A stretch of 64,000 bases of DNA from Rickettsiella endosymbiont of Dermanyssus gallinae (GCF_019285595.1 NZ_CP079094.1:992001-1056000); one strand, 5' to 3'; positions 43,957-54,466 are shown, numbered from the stretch's first letter. Numbers and translations: made by a program. The notes: generated by a model not told the origin, from the sequence alone.

Positions 43957-46341
43957 CTATTCTCTTAATTGAATAGTAAAATGCTGTTCTAAACCTTGAA
44001 TGACTTTCTTGAGTAAATCATCAACTTCCGTATCGACTAAAGTTCTAGAAGGATGTTGCCATAACAAAGCCAACGCAAGACTACGCTTAGCCTTTTCTTT
44101 TTCCTTATCGTGATACACATCAAATAAATAAGAATCATTCAGCCAATCGCCAGCATCTTTTTTTACCTGTTCTAAAATAGCTTGAGCCGAAAATGTTTCT
44201 TCTACCCAGAAAGAAATATCTCTGCGCACCAGCGGGAACTTAGAAAAAGCCTCAAAACAAGGTAATTTGCTTTGTATCATCTTGCTCAGTGATAGTTCAA
44301 ATAAATAAACCGGACCTATCAAATCTAATTCCATTAATAATTTAGGGTGCAAGGCACCAAAATAACCGAGAACCTCTTCTCCTTGTATTAACTCCGCCGA
44401 TTGACCAGGATGTAAGGCAGGATGCGAGGTTGGAATAAATTGTGTATTCGAAAGCTGTTCCGTTAAACGCAATAAAGCCTCAATGTCGGACTTCACACTA
44501 AAAAAGTCTAAGTTTTTTTTTGCTAATCCCCACTGCTCTGCTGCACTATCACCCACCGCAATCCCTGCTAGCATAGGATTTTGTGATAATGCTTCCTTTA
44601 CCGTTTGAAAACAAAGTCCTGTCTCAAATAAGCGCACGCGCGATTGTTGACGCTTTTGGTTATAGCGCGCCGCATTTAATAAACCAGGCCATAAGCTGCT
44701 GCGCATCACGGACAGTTCGCTGGAAATAGGATTAACTAAGGTAAAAGGCGTTTGTTGTGGATCAATACTGTGTTGTAGTTGTGGTGATGTAAAGCTATAG
44801 GTGATCGCTTCGTGATAATCACGATCCACTAACAATCGGCGCACTCGGTTTAAGGGTAATTTACTTTCAGAATTCCCCATAAAATGTAATGCTGCACAAG
44901 GGGATGTTTCAGGAATATTATGATAACCGTGTACGCGTGCTAATTCTTCAATTAAATCCGCTTCTTTATCTATGTCGAAACGCCAACGCGGCGGCGTTAC
45001 TTGCCAACTGTTTTCTTCACGGCTGTGTTTGCTAAAAACCATACCTAAACGCTGTAAAATAGCTTCAATATCCGCTTCCGTTAAAACGATACCTAATAAT
45101 TTTTTCACCCGTGCTTGGCGCAGCGTAATAGCTGTTTGTTTAGCCAGCGCCCATTGACTTTCAACCACAGGACCTATTTTTCCACCCACAATTTCAATGA
45201 GTAGTTGTGTTGCACGTTCAATGGCTTGTGGTGCTAAATCAGGATCCACGCCCCGTTCAAAACGGTAAGCGGATTCGCTGCTTAAACCATAATGTCGCGC
45301 ACGTCCGGCCAACACAGTGGGATTAAAAAAAGCACTTTCCAAAAGAATATCGCTTGTTTGCTTAGATACCGATGAATCAAGACCACCCATCACACCCGCA
45401 ATCGCTTGTGCCTGTGTTTTATCCGCAACCACTAAGGTATCTTTATCTAATGAGACTTCTTTACCATCCAATAAAACTAATTTTTCATCTTTTTTTGCAC
45501 GGCGAACAATGATTTCTGAATCTAAACGTGACAAATCAAAGGCATGTAGCGGTTGTCCTAATTCGAGTAATACATAATTGGTGACATCAACCACCGGATG
45601 AATCGCTCTAAAACCCGATCGACGTAAACGCTCTATCATCCAAATCGGTGTTTGTGCGTCCGGATTAATTCCCCGAATAATCCGCACACAATAACGCGGA
45701 CAATCGTCAGTCGATTTAATAGTGATGGGTAATTGATCGGAAATATCCTGCGCATGCTTCGGTATGGCATGCGTAATCAGCGAACTATCTGTTAACGCTG
45801 CTAAGTCTCGTGCTAATCCCTTCACACTCAAACAATCACTACGATTCGGGGTTAGATGAACATCAATAGCATAATCATCTAATTGCAGGTAATCACGTAA
45901 ATCTTTTCCAATCGGTGCATCCAAAGGAAGCTCTAAAATGCCTTCTGATTCCTTAGCAAGGCCTAATTCGGCGTTGGAACACAACATGCCTTGAGAAAGT
46001 GCACCGCGTAATTTTGCTTCTTTTATGCGTATATCATTCGGTAAAGTTGCACCCACACACGCCACGGCTACTTTTAATCCAGCACGTGCATTGGGTGCAC
46101 CACAAACAATAGACAATAAAGAATCACCTACATCGACCTGACAAACCTGTAAACGGGATACTTTAGGATCAGGGTGCGGTTCAACCGCTTTGATATGCCC
46201 TACGACCACCTGAGTAAATTGACCCGCGACCGGATCAACGGATTCTACTTCTAATCCCGCTAACGTTAATTGTTCAGCCAGCGCATGAACATCTAGCGCA
46301 GGATTCACCCACTCACGTAACCACTGTTCACTCAATTTCAT
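43957..46341 (-). CDS. pheT: Phenylalanine-tRNA ligase beta subunit
   Basis: The large subunit of the alpha2-beta2 enzyme that charges tRNA-Phe. In order: the N-terminal tRNA-binding domain (VVGHIKAVEPHPDPKVSRLQ), the B3/B4 editing domain, B5 DNA-binding-like domain and the C-terminal anticodon-binding FDX domain (FSKFPLVRRDISFWV). 794 residues is the normal length. It starts one base after the pheS stop codon. Confidence 0.96.
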   Translation of the reverse strand: MKLSEQWLREWVNPALDVHALAEQLTLAGLEVESVDPVAGQFTQVVVGHIKAVEPHPDPKVSRLQVCQVDVGDSLLSIVCGAPNARAGLKVAVACVGATLPNDIRIKEAKLRGALSQGMLCSNAELGLAKESEGILELPLDAPIGKDLRDYLQLDDYAIDVHLTPNRSDCLSVKGLARDLAALTDSSLITHAIPKHAQDISDQLPITIKSTDDCPRYCVRIIRGINPDAQTPIWMIERLRRSGFRAIHPVVDVTNYVLLELGQPLHAFDLSRLDSEIIVRRAKKDEKLVLLDGKEVSLDKDTLVVADKTQAQAIAGVMGGLDSSVSKQTSDILLESAFFNPTVLAGRARHYGLSSESAYRFERGVDPDLAPQAIERATQLLIEIVGGKIGPVVESQWALAKQTAITLRQARVKKLLGIVLTEADIEAILQRLGMVFSKHSREENSWQVTPPRWRFDIDKEADLIEELARVHGYHNIPETSPCAALHFMGNSESKLPLNRVRRLLVDRDYHEAITYSFTSPQLQHSIDPQQTPFTLVNPISSELSVMRSSLWPGLLNAARYNQKRQQSRVRLFETGLCFQTVKEALSQNPMLAGIAVGDSAAEQWGLAKKNLDFFSVKSDIEALLRLTEQLSNTQFIPTSHPALHPGQSAELIQGEEVLGYFGALHPKLLMELDLIGPVYLFELSLSKMIQSKLPCFEAFSKFPLVRRDISFWVEETFSAQAILEQVKKDAGDWLNDSYLFDVYHDKEKEKAKRSLALALLWQHPSRTLVDTEVDDLLKKVIQGLEQHFTIQLRE

Positions 46342-46342
46342 A

Positions 46343-47561
<1,219 letters not shown>

Positions 47562-47578
47562 CTAAATCTCTTCTTAAA

Positions 47579-47650
47579 TATACTCTTCACACTTGAATTT
47601 TGGATGTGTTATCGCGACGCCTTGCCAAAAACCCAATTGCTGTGAGTATA
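47579..47650. repeat. TATACTC-ended interspersed repeat, shortened copy 2
   Basis: A 72-bp reverse-oriented copy between ycaR and tsaB. It runs from TATACTCTTCACACTT to CAATTGCTGTGAGTATA, with the two ends inverted (TATACTC/GAGTATA). It lacks the middle part of the copies at 43845 and 50144. Confidence 0.6.
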
Positions 47651-47652
47651 GT

Positions 47653-48342
47653 TTAGCGTTTAGGCGAGGCGACTTTTTCTCTTAAATAGACAGGCAGCGC
47701 CTGTTCTGCAGAGACCACCTGACCTTTTTTATAAGCATGTGCGGCCAGCAACGCAACATCATAGGCTCTAGGATAGCGCCCCGGATAACATTGCTGCAAC
47801 TGATTTTCATTAAATTGTGGCACTAATAGCGCAGAATAATGATCCCAACCACTCCCTACGCCGATAAAAGGCGATAAAGCAGTCCCTGGAAATTGCTTAG
47901 GGTCAGAAAGTTGCTCCTGATCATATTCGAGCATAATGCCTTCATCATCCAAGCGATAGCTTGCCCAATAGATTTCATTCATACGTGCATCCATGGCGGC
48001 TAATACTTGTTTAGCTTGGTATTCACGATAAGCCCCTTGCGCCAAGCATTGCAGACTAGAGATAGGAACGACCGGAATACCCACCGAAAAAGCGATAGCT
48101 TGAACAATACTTGCACTAATACGGTTGCCGGTAAAGCTGCCTGGGCCACGAGAGAAAGCAATCGCATCCAAATCAGGCAGCTTTAAATTTACTTCAGCTA
48201 ACAAGGATTCCAGCATGGGTAAAATTAAATGGGTATGCTGGCGTGGCGCTAATTCATAACGCTCGTGTATCACACCTTGGTGAAGTAAAGCCGCTGAACA
48301 GGCTTCAGTGCTAGATTCTATGCTCAAAATTTTCAGAGACAT
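47653..48342 (-). CDS. tsaB: tRNA t6A biosynthesis protein TsaB
   Basis: Part of the TsaBDE complex that makes N6-threonylcarbamoyladenosine at position 37 of ANN-decoding tRNAs. The ASKHA-type start ILSIESSTEACSAAL and the segment FSRGPGSFTGNRISASIVQA are characteristic. ATG 48342 is chosen by comparison with the family; the open frame extends 12 codons upstream. 229 residues is a normal length. Confidence 0.92.
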   Translation of the reverse strand: MSLKILSIESSTEACSAALLHQGVIHERYELAPRQHTHLILPMLESLLAEVNLKLPDLDAIAFSRGPGSFTGNRISASIVQAIAFSVGIPVVPISSLQCLAQGAYREYQAKQVLAAMDARMNEIYWASYRLDDEGIMLEYDQEQLSDPKQFPGTALSPFIGVGSGWDHYSALLVPQFNENQLQQCYPGRYPRAYDVALLAAHAYKKGQVVSAEQALPVYLREKVASPKR

Positions 48343-48393
48343 GGTTTTATACTTAAAAAATACTTTATTTCTAACCAAGAAAACTGGCCCGCT

Positions 48394-49359
48394 TTACATA
48401 GAATGGTTATACAAAACATCAGCCTTATGCGCATTGCATGCTATAGGATGAGGATCCTGCACGGGTATGACCTTGAACCTACCATACTTCTTATTATTAC
48501 TGTTAGTGATAGCCATTTTCCGCATAGCATCTGAGTCAGGCTGGCGGAATCGCTTTTTAAAAAGCCTACTGTTATCCGAGTCAACAAGCGATACCCTTAC
48601 TCTTACTTCATTCAATTCGTTCCCTTTAGAATTTAAGATAGCAACCCATTCCTTTAGCTTAAATTTTATTTCATTTTGCCAAAGCTGATTATGTTTTTCT
48701 ATTAGAATTGCTTTATATTGATTAAGCACTTTTCGTGTTTCAACCTTAGCATTTTCTAATAATTCATTATAAATATAGCTTGCATCATAATCGAAGTGAT
48801 GATCAAAATAAGGTGCAACTTCTGACAAAAAAGAAAATAAAGACGAGTTAAAAAACCATCTCATGTCTGCAACCGTCACATTTTCTGAAGAAAAAAGGCG
48901 ATTTAATTCATGTAAATCTTCAATGTGGTTTTTATAAGCATAATCTTCCTCACCTAACGAAAAAGTTTTATTGAACGCGACTAAATGATCATACAAACTA
49001 CAAAGCAATTCTAATCGCCGAGCACGTTGTTCAAGAATTTGTTTTTCGCACTCCGTTAGCGACAATTCTGAAATAACTTCCACTATTACCTCAGGATCAT
49101 CCTCTTTATTCGCTATAAGCCTTAACAAGCCTTGATTTAAACCAAAGCCAGCAAGCCTATAAAAAAAGTTTGATTTTAGTAATGTAATCCTTTCTGCTAA
49201 AGGCTGAGGAAACAGCGGCGTGTCTAATAGGTTGATAATATCCGTATATGCGCTTACGATGAGACAGGAAAGCATTGTGAAAGCAATGCGAAGTCGAAGA
49301 GCCCGCGATAGGCGTGCGTTGACGGGCGAAGCAGGAAACGCATCACGCCGTAAAGTCAT
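48394..49359 (-). CDS. Hypothetical protein (up to 321 aa) whose N-terminus is encoded by a 250-bp repeat
   Basis: From about residue 37 (YTDIINLLDTPLFPQPLAER) the protein is unique, helical and acidic, with no recognised family, signal peptide or membrane span. The first 35 residues are encoded inside the repeat copy at 49255-49504 and have no ribosome site, so the true start is unclear. The original N-terminus may have been lost when the repeat inserted. It could be a broken gene. The C-terminus is basic then His/Asn-rich. No function can be given. Confidence 0.5.
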   Translation of the reverse strand: MTLRRDAFPASPVNARLSRALRLRIAFTMLSCLIVSAYTDIINLLDTPLFPQPLAERITLLKSNFFYRLAGFGLNQGLLRLIANKEDDPEVIVEVISELSLTECEKQILEQRARRLELLCSLYDHLVAFNKTFSLGEEDYAYKNHIEDLHELNRLFSSENVTVADMRWFFNSSLFSFLSEVAPYFDHHFDYDASYIYNELLENAKVETRKVLNQYKAILIEKHNQLWQNEIKFKLKEWVAILNSKGNELNEVRVRVSLVDSDNSRLFKKRFRQPDSDAMRKMAITNSNNKKYGRFKVIPVQDPHPIACNAHKADVLYNHSM

Positions 49360-49504
49360 TTGTGGGAGGCACGGGCATGAACTCCGAAGGAGTGAGTGCG
49401 TGCCGGACGCAGGACGTATCGCGGCCTAATTTCAGTCGCGTCATGCGAACGAATTTCGGGGGCACGATGGCCGAAATTCTTCGGGAGCATAGCGACTCAC
49501 TTGT
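49255..49504 (-). repeat. 250-bp inverted repeat, copy 2
   Basis: Reverse complement of 43187-43436 with a single difference. It separates a 26-codon gene start (49582-49505) from the 321-residue ORF. The pair flanks ihfA, pheT, pheS, ycaR, tsaB and the hypothetical gene in inverted orientation. Confidence 0.9.
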
Positions 49505-49582
49505 CAGTTTTTGCTGTTCAACCGCATCGAGACGATGCTTTAATTCAGTAACGATACGCGCTAGTTCTTTTTTTATAGGCAT
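49505..49582 (-). pseudogene. Truncated gene start abutting the 250-bp repeat
   Basis: From ATG 49582 the frame reads MPIKKELARIVTELKHRLDA, then VEQQKL, a coiled-coil-like start; after this it runs into the repeat and ends there after repeat-encoded residues. The rest of the original gene is not visible beyond the repeat in an obvious form. It begins 16 bases after the fdxA stop on the same strand. Confidence 0.45.
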
Positions 49583-49598
49583 CGTAGTATTTCGTTAT

Positions 49599-49922
49599 TT
49601 ACTCTTCAAGATACTGAAGTTTATTTTCTTTCTCTTTCCATTCATCAGCATCCGCCGGCGCATCTTTACGTCGGGTTATATTGGGCCATTTTTTGGAAAG
49701 TTGCTCATTGAGCGGTAAAAAATTTTTATATTTTTCGGGCAAGTCATCTTCTGCAAAAATCGCATTAACCGGGCATTCAGGTTCACAAAGACCACAGTCA
49801 ATACATTCTTCAGGATGAATCACTAACATGTTAGGCCCTTCGTAAAAACAGTCTACCGGGCAGACTTCCACACAGTCCGTATATTTACAACGAATACATT
49901 TTTCAGTTACAAGAAATGTCAT
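49599..49922 (-). CDS. fdxA: Seven-iron ferredoxin
   Basis: A 107-residue ferredoxin with one 3Fe-4S and one 4Fe-4S cluster. The Cys patterns [17 protein letters not shown] and [12 protein letters not shown] match the Azotobacter FdI/FdxA type, with the usual C-terminal extension ([11 protein letters not shown]). It acts as a low-potential electron carrier. Likely monocistronic; AAAGGAAAACC precedes the ATG. Confidence 0.93.
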   Translation of the reverse strand: MTFLVTEKCIRCKYTDCVEVCPVDCFYEGPNMLVIHPEECIDCGLCEPECPVNAIFAEDDLPEKYKNFLPLNEQLSKKWPNITRRKDAPADADEWKEKENKLQYLEE

Positions 49923-50029
49923 TGGTTTTCCTTTGAGGCGGTTACGAGAATATTAATAACCTGTCTTTAAGGCTTTAATATCTGTAATAGACTTGTTGGA
50001 ATATACCAGCTGTGAGTATATATACGCGC

Positions 50030-50115
50030 TGGTGCCCGGGGCCGGACTCGAACCGGCACGGTGTTGCCACCGAGGGATTTTAAGTCCCTTGCGTCTACCA
50101 TTTCGCCACCCGGGC
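50030..50115 (-). tRNA. tRNA-Leu (anticodon TAA)
   Basis: An 86-base class II tRNA with long variable arm. On the minus strand: acceptor GCCCGGG paired with CCCGGGC, anticodon loop CTTAAAA, T arm GGTTCGAGTCC, discriminator A and encoded CCA. Third of a Gly-Cys-Leu cluster. Confidence 0.95.
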
Positions 50116-50143
50116 AATGACTGGCTAAGACAAAAACGATACC

Positions 50144-50268
50144 TATACTTTTCGCACTTTAATTTTCGGCTGTGTTCCCGCTCAATTCGCAATCCTCATG
50201 TATCCGTATACACTCCGGTTGCTTCATTTTCGCGGCGCCTTGCCGAAAATCCCATTGCTATGAGTATA
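50144..50268. repeat. TATACTC-ended interspersed repeat, copy 3
   Basis: A 125-bp element between tRNA-Leu and tRNA-Cys, in reverse orientation to copy 1 at 43845. Shared blocks include TCGCGGCGCCTTGCCGAAAA and GCAATCCTCATGTATCC. It lies within the transcribed spacer of the tRNA cluster. A short tail-like fragment (GCTGTGAGTATA) also occurs at 50009-50020. Confidence 0.65.
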
Positions 50269-50270
50269 CC

Positions 50271-50344
50271 TGGAGGCTAGGGCCGGAATCGAACCGACGT
50301 CCACGGCTTTGCAGGCCGCTGCATGACCACTCTGCCACCTAGCC
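50271..50344 (-). tRNA. tRNA-Cys (anticodon GCA)
   Basis: On the minus strand: acceptor GGCTAGG/CCTAGCC, anticodon loop CTGCAAA, T arm GGTTCGATTCC, discriminator T and CCA encoded. Confidence 0.95.
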
Positions 50345-50379
50345 GAATCTACTAGCATTTAGGTTAAAAAAACATTCAT

Positions 50380-50455
50380 TGGAGCGGGAAACGAGGCTCG
50401 AACTCGCGACCTCAACCTTGGCAAGGTTGCGCTCTACCAACTGAGCTATTCCCGC
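50380..50455 (-). tRNA. tRNA-Gly (anticodon GCC)
   Basis: On the minus strand: acceptor GCGGGAA/TTCCCGC, anticodon loop TTGCCAA, T arm AGTTCGAGCCT, discriminator T and CCA encoded. It directly follows pgsA, as in E. coli (uvrC-pgsA-glyW-cysT-leuZ). Confidence 0.95.
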
Positions 50456-50516
50456 AATATTCTTCGCAATTGCGTTGAACCTGGCGGCTGATATTGTAAC
50501 TGCATCCTGAATACTG

Positions 50517-51065
50517 TCAAGCAGATAAATCACGCCAAGCGGCTTTTAAATAAATACACATGCTCCATAAAGTAAAGAATGCAGCAAGATAAAGTAGTAT
50601 ATAACCGCATGTCGCAAAGGGTTTCCATCCGCCTGGTTTGTAAAGTAACAATGAAATCACTGCTGACATTTGCACGGCGGTTTTAATTTTTCCTAGTGTT
50701 GAAACTTTAATACTGACACGTTTACCAATTTCTGCCATCCATTCACGTAATGCAGAAACCATAATTTCTCTTCCTATAATCACGACCGCCGGAATTGCTA
50801 AATACGGTAAGGCATGATCACCCACTAATAAAACTAATGCGGTGACTACAATTAATTTATCGGCTACCGGATCAAGAAAGGTACCTAGTTTGGACACTTG
50901 ATTCAGACTACGCGCGAGATAACCATCCAACCAATCTGTCATTGCCGCAAAGGTAAAAATCATTGCCGCTAATACATGGCTACCACGAAAAGGAAGATAA
51001 AATAATAAAATAAAAACGGGTATTAATATAATACGCAAAAAGGTAAGTAAGTTGGGGATGCCCAT
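50517..51065 (-). CDS. pgsA: CDP-diacylglycerol-glycerol-3-phosphate 3-phosphatidyltransferase
   Basis: The committed step of phosphatidylglycerol and cardiolipin synthesis at the inner membrane. The CDP-alcohol phosphotransferase motif DG-x2-AR-x8-G-x3-D-x3-D is complete (DGYLARS...GTFLDPVAD). Four or more membrane segments, 182 residues. Downstream of uvrC by 59 bases in the same direction. Confidence 0.95.
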   Translation of the reverse strand: MGIPNLLTFLRIILIPVFILLFYLPFRGSHVLAAMIFTFAAMTDWLDGYLARSLNQVSKLGTFLDPVADKLIVVTALVLLVGDHALPYLAIPAVVIIGREIMVSALREWMAEIGKRVSIKVSTLGKIKTAVQMSAVISLLLYKPGGWKPFATCGYILLYLAAFFTLWSMCIYLKAAWRDLSA

Positions 51066-51124
51066 AGCGTAAAATTACCCTGCTTGGCTTTAAATAATTC
51101 AAAAGGGGAGTTTAACGGGTTAGC

Positions 51125-52960
51125 TCAGTCTTTTAAAGCAAAATAAATACGTTCGGCTAAGGTTTTACTGATGCCGGGTATCTTGGCAATATCTTCGGCA
51201 CTGGCTGATTGTAGCGCTTGTAACCCCCCAAATTGGCGCAATAATTCTCGCCTACGCAGCGCTCCCATACCCGGGATATTTTCTAAAGGGGACGTGCTTC
51301 GTTTCTTCGCACGCCGACCTCGATGGCCGGTGATGGCAAAACGATGTGCTTCATCGCGAATTTGCAGTATGGCGTGTAGGGCTGGCGAATCCGGTGCCAG
51401 CTTAATTAAAGCGTCTCCTTTTGCTAAGAACAAGGTTTCTAAGCCGGATTTTCGCCCAGGGCCTTTGGCAACACCTAGGAGTAAGATACCGGAAATTTGC
51501 AATTCTTCGAGTACCTGCGCCGCTTGGTTTAGTTGGCCTTTTCCACCGTCGATTAATAAGATATCCGGTAAATTTTCTTCCTGCCGTTTCAAGCTCTTAT
51601 AACGTCGTCTTAGCGCTTGGTTAAGTGCTGCATAATCATCGCCTGGCGTAATCCCGTCGATATTAAATCGACGATAATCCATTTTTCGAGGACCTTGCTG
51701 GTCAAATACGACACACGATGCAACCGTTGCCTCGCCTTGAGTATGACTAACATCAAAACATTCTAAGCGCTGTGGCAAACTATCCAATGATAAAACGGAT
51801 TGAAGATTTTCAAGTTGCTGATAAAAAACTTGTTTATCGTGTACCTGGCTACCCAACACATGTTTGGCATTTTCTGTCGCTAAGGCAAGCCAACGTCGCC
51901 GCTCACCGCTTAACTTATCTGAAATTTTGACTTTATGTTGTGCGCGTTCAACTAAGGTTTCAATTAACCAGGCTTGATCTTGTATTTTTTTTGGCACTAC
52001 AATTTCTGCAGGAATAGTATGCTGCCCTTCTGCCTGTAAATAAAATTGTGCAATAAAAGACGATAATACTTCAGCGTCAGAAAGATTAGCGGGCACCCTA
52101 GGGAAATACGCTTTGCCGCCTAATAAGCGGCCGCGACGAACTTGCATCACATAAAGCACATAAATGCTTGCCCTATGTACTAAAGAAAAAATATCTAAAT
52201 CACCATAGCCGGTACTGATGACTTGTTTTTGCTGAATCTCTCGCAATGCCGCAACTTGATCCCGCAAACGTGCCGCTGATTCGTAATCAAATTGACTGGA
52301 AAATACTTCCATTTGCTCAACAAGATCTTCAATAACCGTTTGACTTTTTCCTTCTAAAAACAAAACTGTACGCTGCACATCTTTTTTATAATCTTCCGGC
52401 GTGATAAGCCCAACACAAGGCGCGGTACAACGTTTAATTTGATATTGCAAACAAGGACGCGAACGATTACGGAAAAAACTATCTCTACAGGATCGGATTC
52501 TAAATAACTTTTGCAGTAGATTTAAGGTTTCTCTAACCGCCATAGTACTCGGATAAGGACCAAAATAACGATATTTTTTTACTCTAGCGCCACGATAAAA
52601 ACCTAAACGTGGGTAACTTTGATCGGCACTGAGAATAATATAAGGATAACTTTTATCATCGCGCAATAAAATATTATAACGCGGCTTAAGTTGTTTAATC
52701 AGATTGCTTTCGAGTAAAAGGGCCTGATTTTCTGTTTCAGTTGTGGTTATTTCAAGTGCTGTCACTTGACGCATTAAGGAAATAAGACGACTCGTTTTCT
52801 TCCCACGAAAATAGCTACTGACTCTTTTTTTTAAATTGCGCGCTTTTCCTACATAGAGCACTTCTTGCTTATCATTTATCAGCAAATAAACACCGGCGCC
52901 AGTACTCAAAAAAGGAAGACGCTTTTTTAGATCACTATGAGCTCCACTAACAGAAGTCAA
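51125..52960 (-). CDS. uvrC: Excinuclease ABC subunit C
   Basis: Makes both incisions in nucleotide excision repair. In order: GIY-YIG nuclease (GAGVYLLIND, VLYVGKARNLKKRVSSYF), the Cys-rich segment and UVR motif (residues about 200-240), the RNase H-like domain (ECFDVSHTQGE, LLIDGGKGQL) and C-terminal helix-hairpin-helix (IPGMGALRRRELLRQFGG). 611 residues is full length. Confidence 0.96.
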   Translation of the reverse strand: MTSVSGAHSDLKKRLPFLSTGAGVYLLINDKQEVLYVGKARNLKKRVSSYFRGKKTSRLISLMRQVTALEITTTETENQALLLESNLIKQLKPRYNILLRDDKSYPYIILSADQSYPRLGFYRGARVKKYRYFGPYPSTMAVRETLNLLQKLFRIRSCRDSFFRNRSRPCLQYQIKRCTAPCVGLITPEDYKKDVQRTVLFLEGKSQTVIEDLVEQMEVFSSQFDYESAARLRDQVAALREIQQKQVISTGYGDLDIFSLVHRASIYVLYVMQVRRGRLLGGKAYFPRVPANLSDAEVLSSFIAQFYLQAEGQHTIPAEIVVPKKIQDQAWLIETLVERAQHKVKISDKLSGERRRWLALATENAKHVLGSQVHDKQVFYQQLENLQSVLSLDSLPQRLECFDVSHTQGEATVASCVVFDQQGPRKMDYRRFNIDGITPGDDYAALNQALRRRYKSLKRQEENLPDILLIDGGKGQLNQAAQVLEELQISGILLLGVAKGPGRKSGLETLFLAKGDALIKLAPDSPALHAILQIRDEAHRFAITGHRGRRAKKRSTSPLENIPGMGALRRRELLRQFGGLQALQSASAEDIAKIPGISKTLAERIYFALKD

Positions 52961-53010
52961 ACGTTAATACCTATTCTTATCACCGTGGCTGAATCTTAAC
53001 TTATTTAACG

Positions 53011-53050
53011 GGATCCCTCGCGATCAATCTCTGACCGCGGGGTGACATCC
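53011..53050. repeat. Degenerate copy of a GCGATCA-type hairpin repeat
   Basis: GGATCCCTCGCGATCAATCT followed by CTGACCGCGG resembles the left end of the repeat at 54940-55051 (GGATATCCCGCGATCAACCC, CTGACG). It lies just downstream of the amber-interrupted gene. Confidence 0.45.
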
Positions 53051-53061
53051 TTAAACGGCGG

Positions 53062-53352
53062 TCAATTTGCCGATTTTCCTAAGGCATCATACACATCTTT
53101 AATTTTTTTGAGTGAATCTTTCAAGTCAGGAAACTTATTAGCAAGTACATCCATTAAGCCTTCCAGTGTCGAAAAACTTTTCTTTTCGGTGACTTCATCC
53201 TGCTTTAGATCCTTAAATAGTTTATCTTGCTGATCTTTAAGCACTTGAACTTCTTTACGCAGCTACTCACAGCATGAGGTATCATCCGCAAATGCCGGGC
53301 TTACTGAAAAAACAAATAACACTAACAAGGCGATCCGTCTTAATACACGCAT
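53062..53352 (-). pseudogene. Exported small coiled-coil protein interrupted by an in-frame TAG
   Basis: From ATG 53352 (AAGGAGG nine bases upstream) the frame encodes a signal peptide ending SVSPAFA (residue 22), then DDTSCCE, a TAG at codon 30 (53265-53263), and in the same frame 66 further codons: LRKEVQVLKDQQDKLFKDLK and a helical end (LKDSLKKIKDVYDALGKSAN). Before and after the stop it reads as one gene. It is either a recent pseudogene, a sequencing error, or a read-through case. The intact protein would be periplasmic and about 75 residues long. It sits between uvrC and its usual neighbour, the GacA-type regulator. Confidence 0.65.
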
Positions 53353-53501
53353 AAAACCTAACCTCCTTATCTAAAAGATCACTCGCCTAGGTATTTCTCA
53401 ATACTAGGTAGGATTAGCATAGTCTATAACGGCAAGTTATGCGAAATAGCAGACGCCTTCGTGTTGCATTCGCTCGCCATGACGATGCATGTGTTTTTTA
53501 G

Positions 53502-54203
53502 CTAGTGTTTTCCATCACCCAAGGGTTTATCCCCGCTCTCGCCTATAGGGCTTTCATCTCCCTCTCCTTCCCCGTTCGTTATGCTGTATCGGTTGGCTAA
53601 GTGTGTCAGTTTGACGTCGTTATCGACCCCTAACTTTTCAAACAAACGGTAACGATAGGTATTAACGGTTTTAGGACTTAAACAAAGCCGTTTCGCAATA
53701 GATCGAACTTTTATGCCCTGCGTGACCATGTACATCACTTGCAGTTCTCTCTCAGAGAGTTGTGCAAAAGGAGACTTTGCCGCATTCGATACTTGGCGCA
53801 AAGCCATGCTTTGTGCAATTTCGGGTGCGATATAAGGTTTACCTGAGACTACTTTTCGAATGGCGGTAATTAATTCTTCGGTTGTGACGTCTTTTGTAAT
53901 ATAACCTAAGGCACCTGCACGAACTAATTGCTCTGGGTAAGGTTCTTCAATACAAACCGTTACAACAATAATTTTAAGTTTTGGATTGATACGTATCAGC
54001 CGGCGTGTTGCATCTAAACCGCTTATTCCTGGCATTTTTAGGTCCATTAAAACAACGTCGGGTTTAGTCACCTTCACTAAATCAATCGCTGTCTCACCAC
54101 TTTCCGCTTCACCAATGACTTTGATGTCACGAACGTCCTCTAACAAGCGCTTCATGCCCAAACGCATTAATGCATGATCATCAACGATAACAACGTTAAT
54201 CAT
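53502..54203 (-). CDS. letA: GacA/UvrY/LetA-type response regulator
   Basis: Receiver with phospho-acceptor D54 (VLMDLKMPGISG) and Lys in YITKDV; LuxR-type HTH near residues 145-205 (LSERELQVMYMVTQGIKVRS then IAKRLCLSPKTVNTYRYRLF). GacA-family regulators drive small RNAs that titrate CsrA and, in Legionella and relatives, switch the bacterium between replicative and transmissive phases. Location near uvrC supports the orthology. The last 20 residues (Gly/Glu/Asp-rich) are an unusual extension. GAGGAG precedes the ATG. Confidence 0.9.
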   Translation of the reverse strand: MINVVIVDDHALMRLGMKRLLEDVRDIKVIGEAESGETAIDLVKVTKPDVVLMDLKMPGISGLDATRRLIRINPKLKIIVVTVCIEEPYPEQLVRAGALGYITKDVTTEELITAIRKVVSGKPYIAPEIAQSMALRQVSNAAKSPFAQLSERELQVMYMVTQGIKVRSIAKRLCLSPKTVNTYRYRLFEKLGVDNDVKLTHLANRYSITNGEGEGDESPIGESGDKPLGDGKH

Positions 54204-54234
54204 GGCATGACTACTCCTCTTGTCTATTGCATTT

Positions 54235-54324
54235 TGGCGGAGGGGCAGGGATTCGAACCCTGGAAGGGATTACTCCCTTGCCGGTTTTCAAGACCGGTGC
54301 TTTCAACCACTCAGCCACCCCTCC
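54235..54324 (-). tRNA. tRNA-Ser (anticodon TGA)
   Basis: A 90-base class II tRNA on the minus strand: acceptor GGAGGGG/CCCCTCC, anticodon loop CTTGAAA, long variable arm with GGGAG...TCCC, T arm GGTTCGAATCC, discriminator G and encoded CCA. Confidence 0.95.
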
Positions 54325-54466
54325 TTAAAGAGCAAAATTAAACTTACTAAGCCGCAAATTTAATCGCAAGTACTATATTAACATAAAGCTTAGTAAGATG
54401 TAGCCTATAGGAAAACGAGCAAAAGTCTGAAGCTCAACGTCCGCTGCACATGAAAATGCGTAGCGT

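Noticed and set aside
49220-49718. ORFs inside and across the 250-bp repeat on the plus strand
   Set aside because: They exist only because the GC-richer repeat has few stops; the same peptides appear antisense in both copies and lack ribosome sites.
49953-50533. ORFs across the tRNA-Leu/Cys/Gly cluster on both strands
   Set aside because: The tRNA structures explain the region; the translations are by-products of tRNA sequence.
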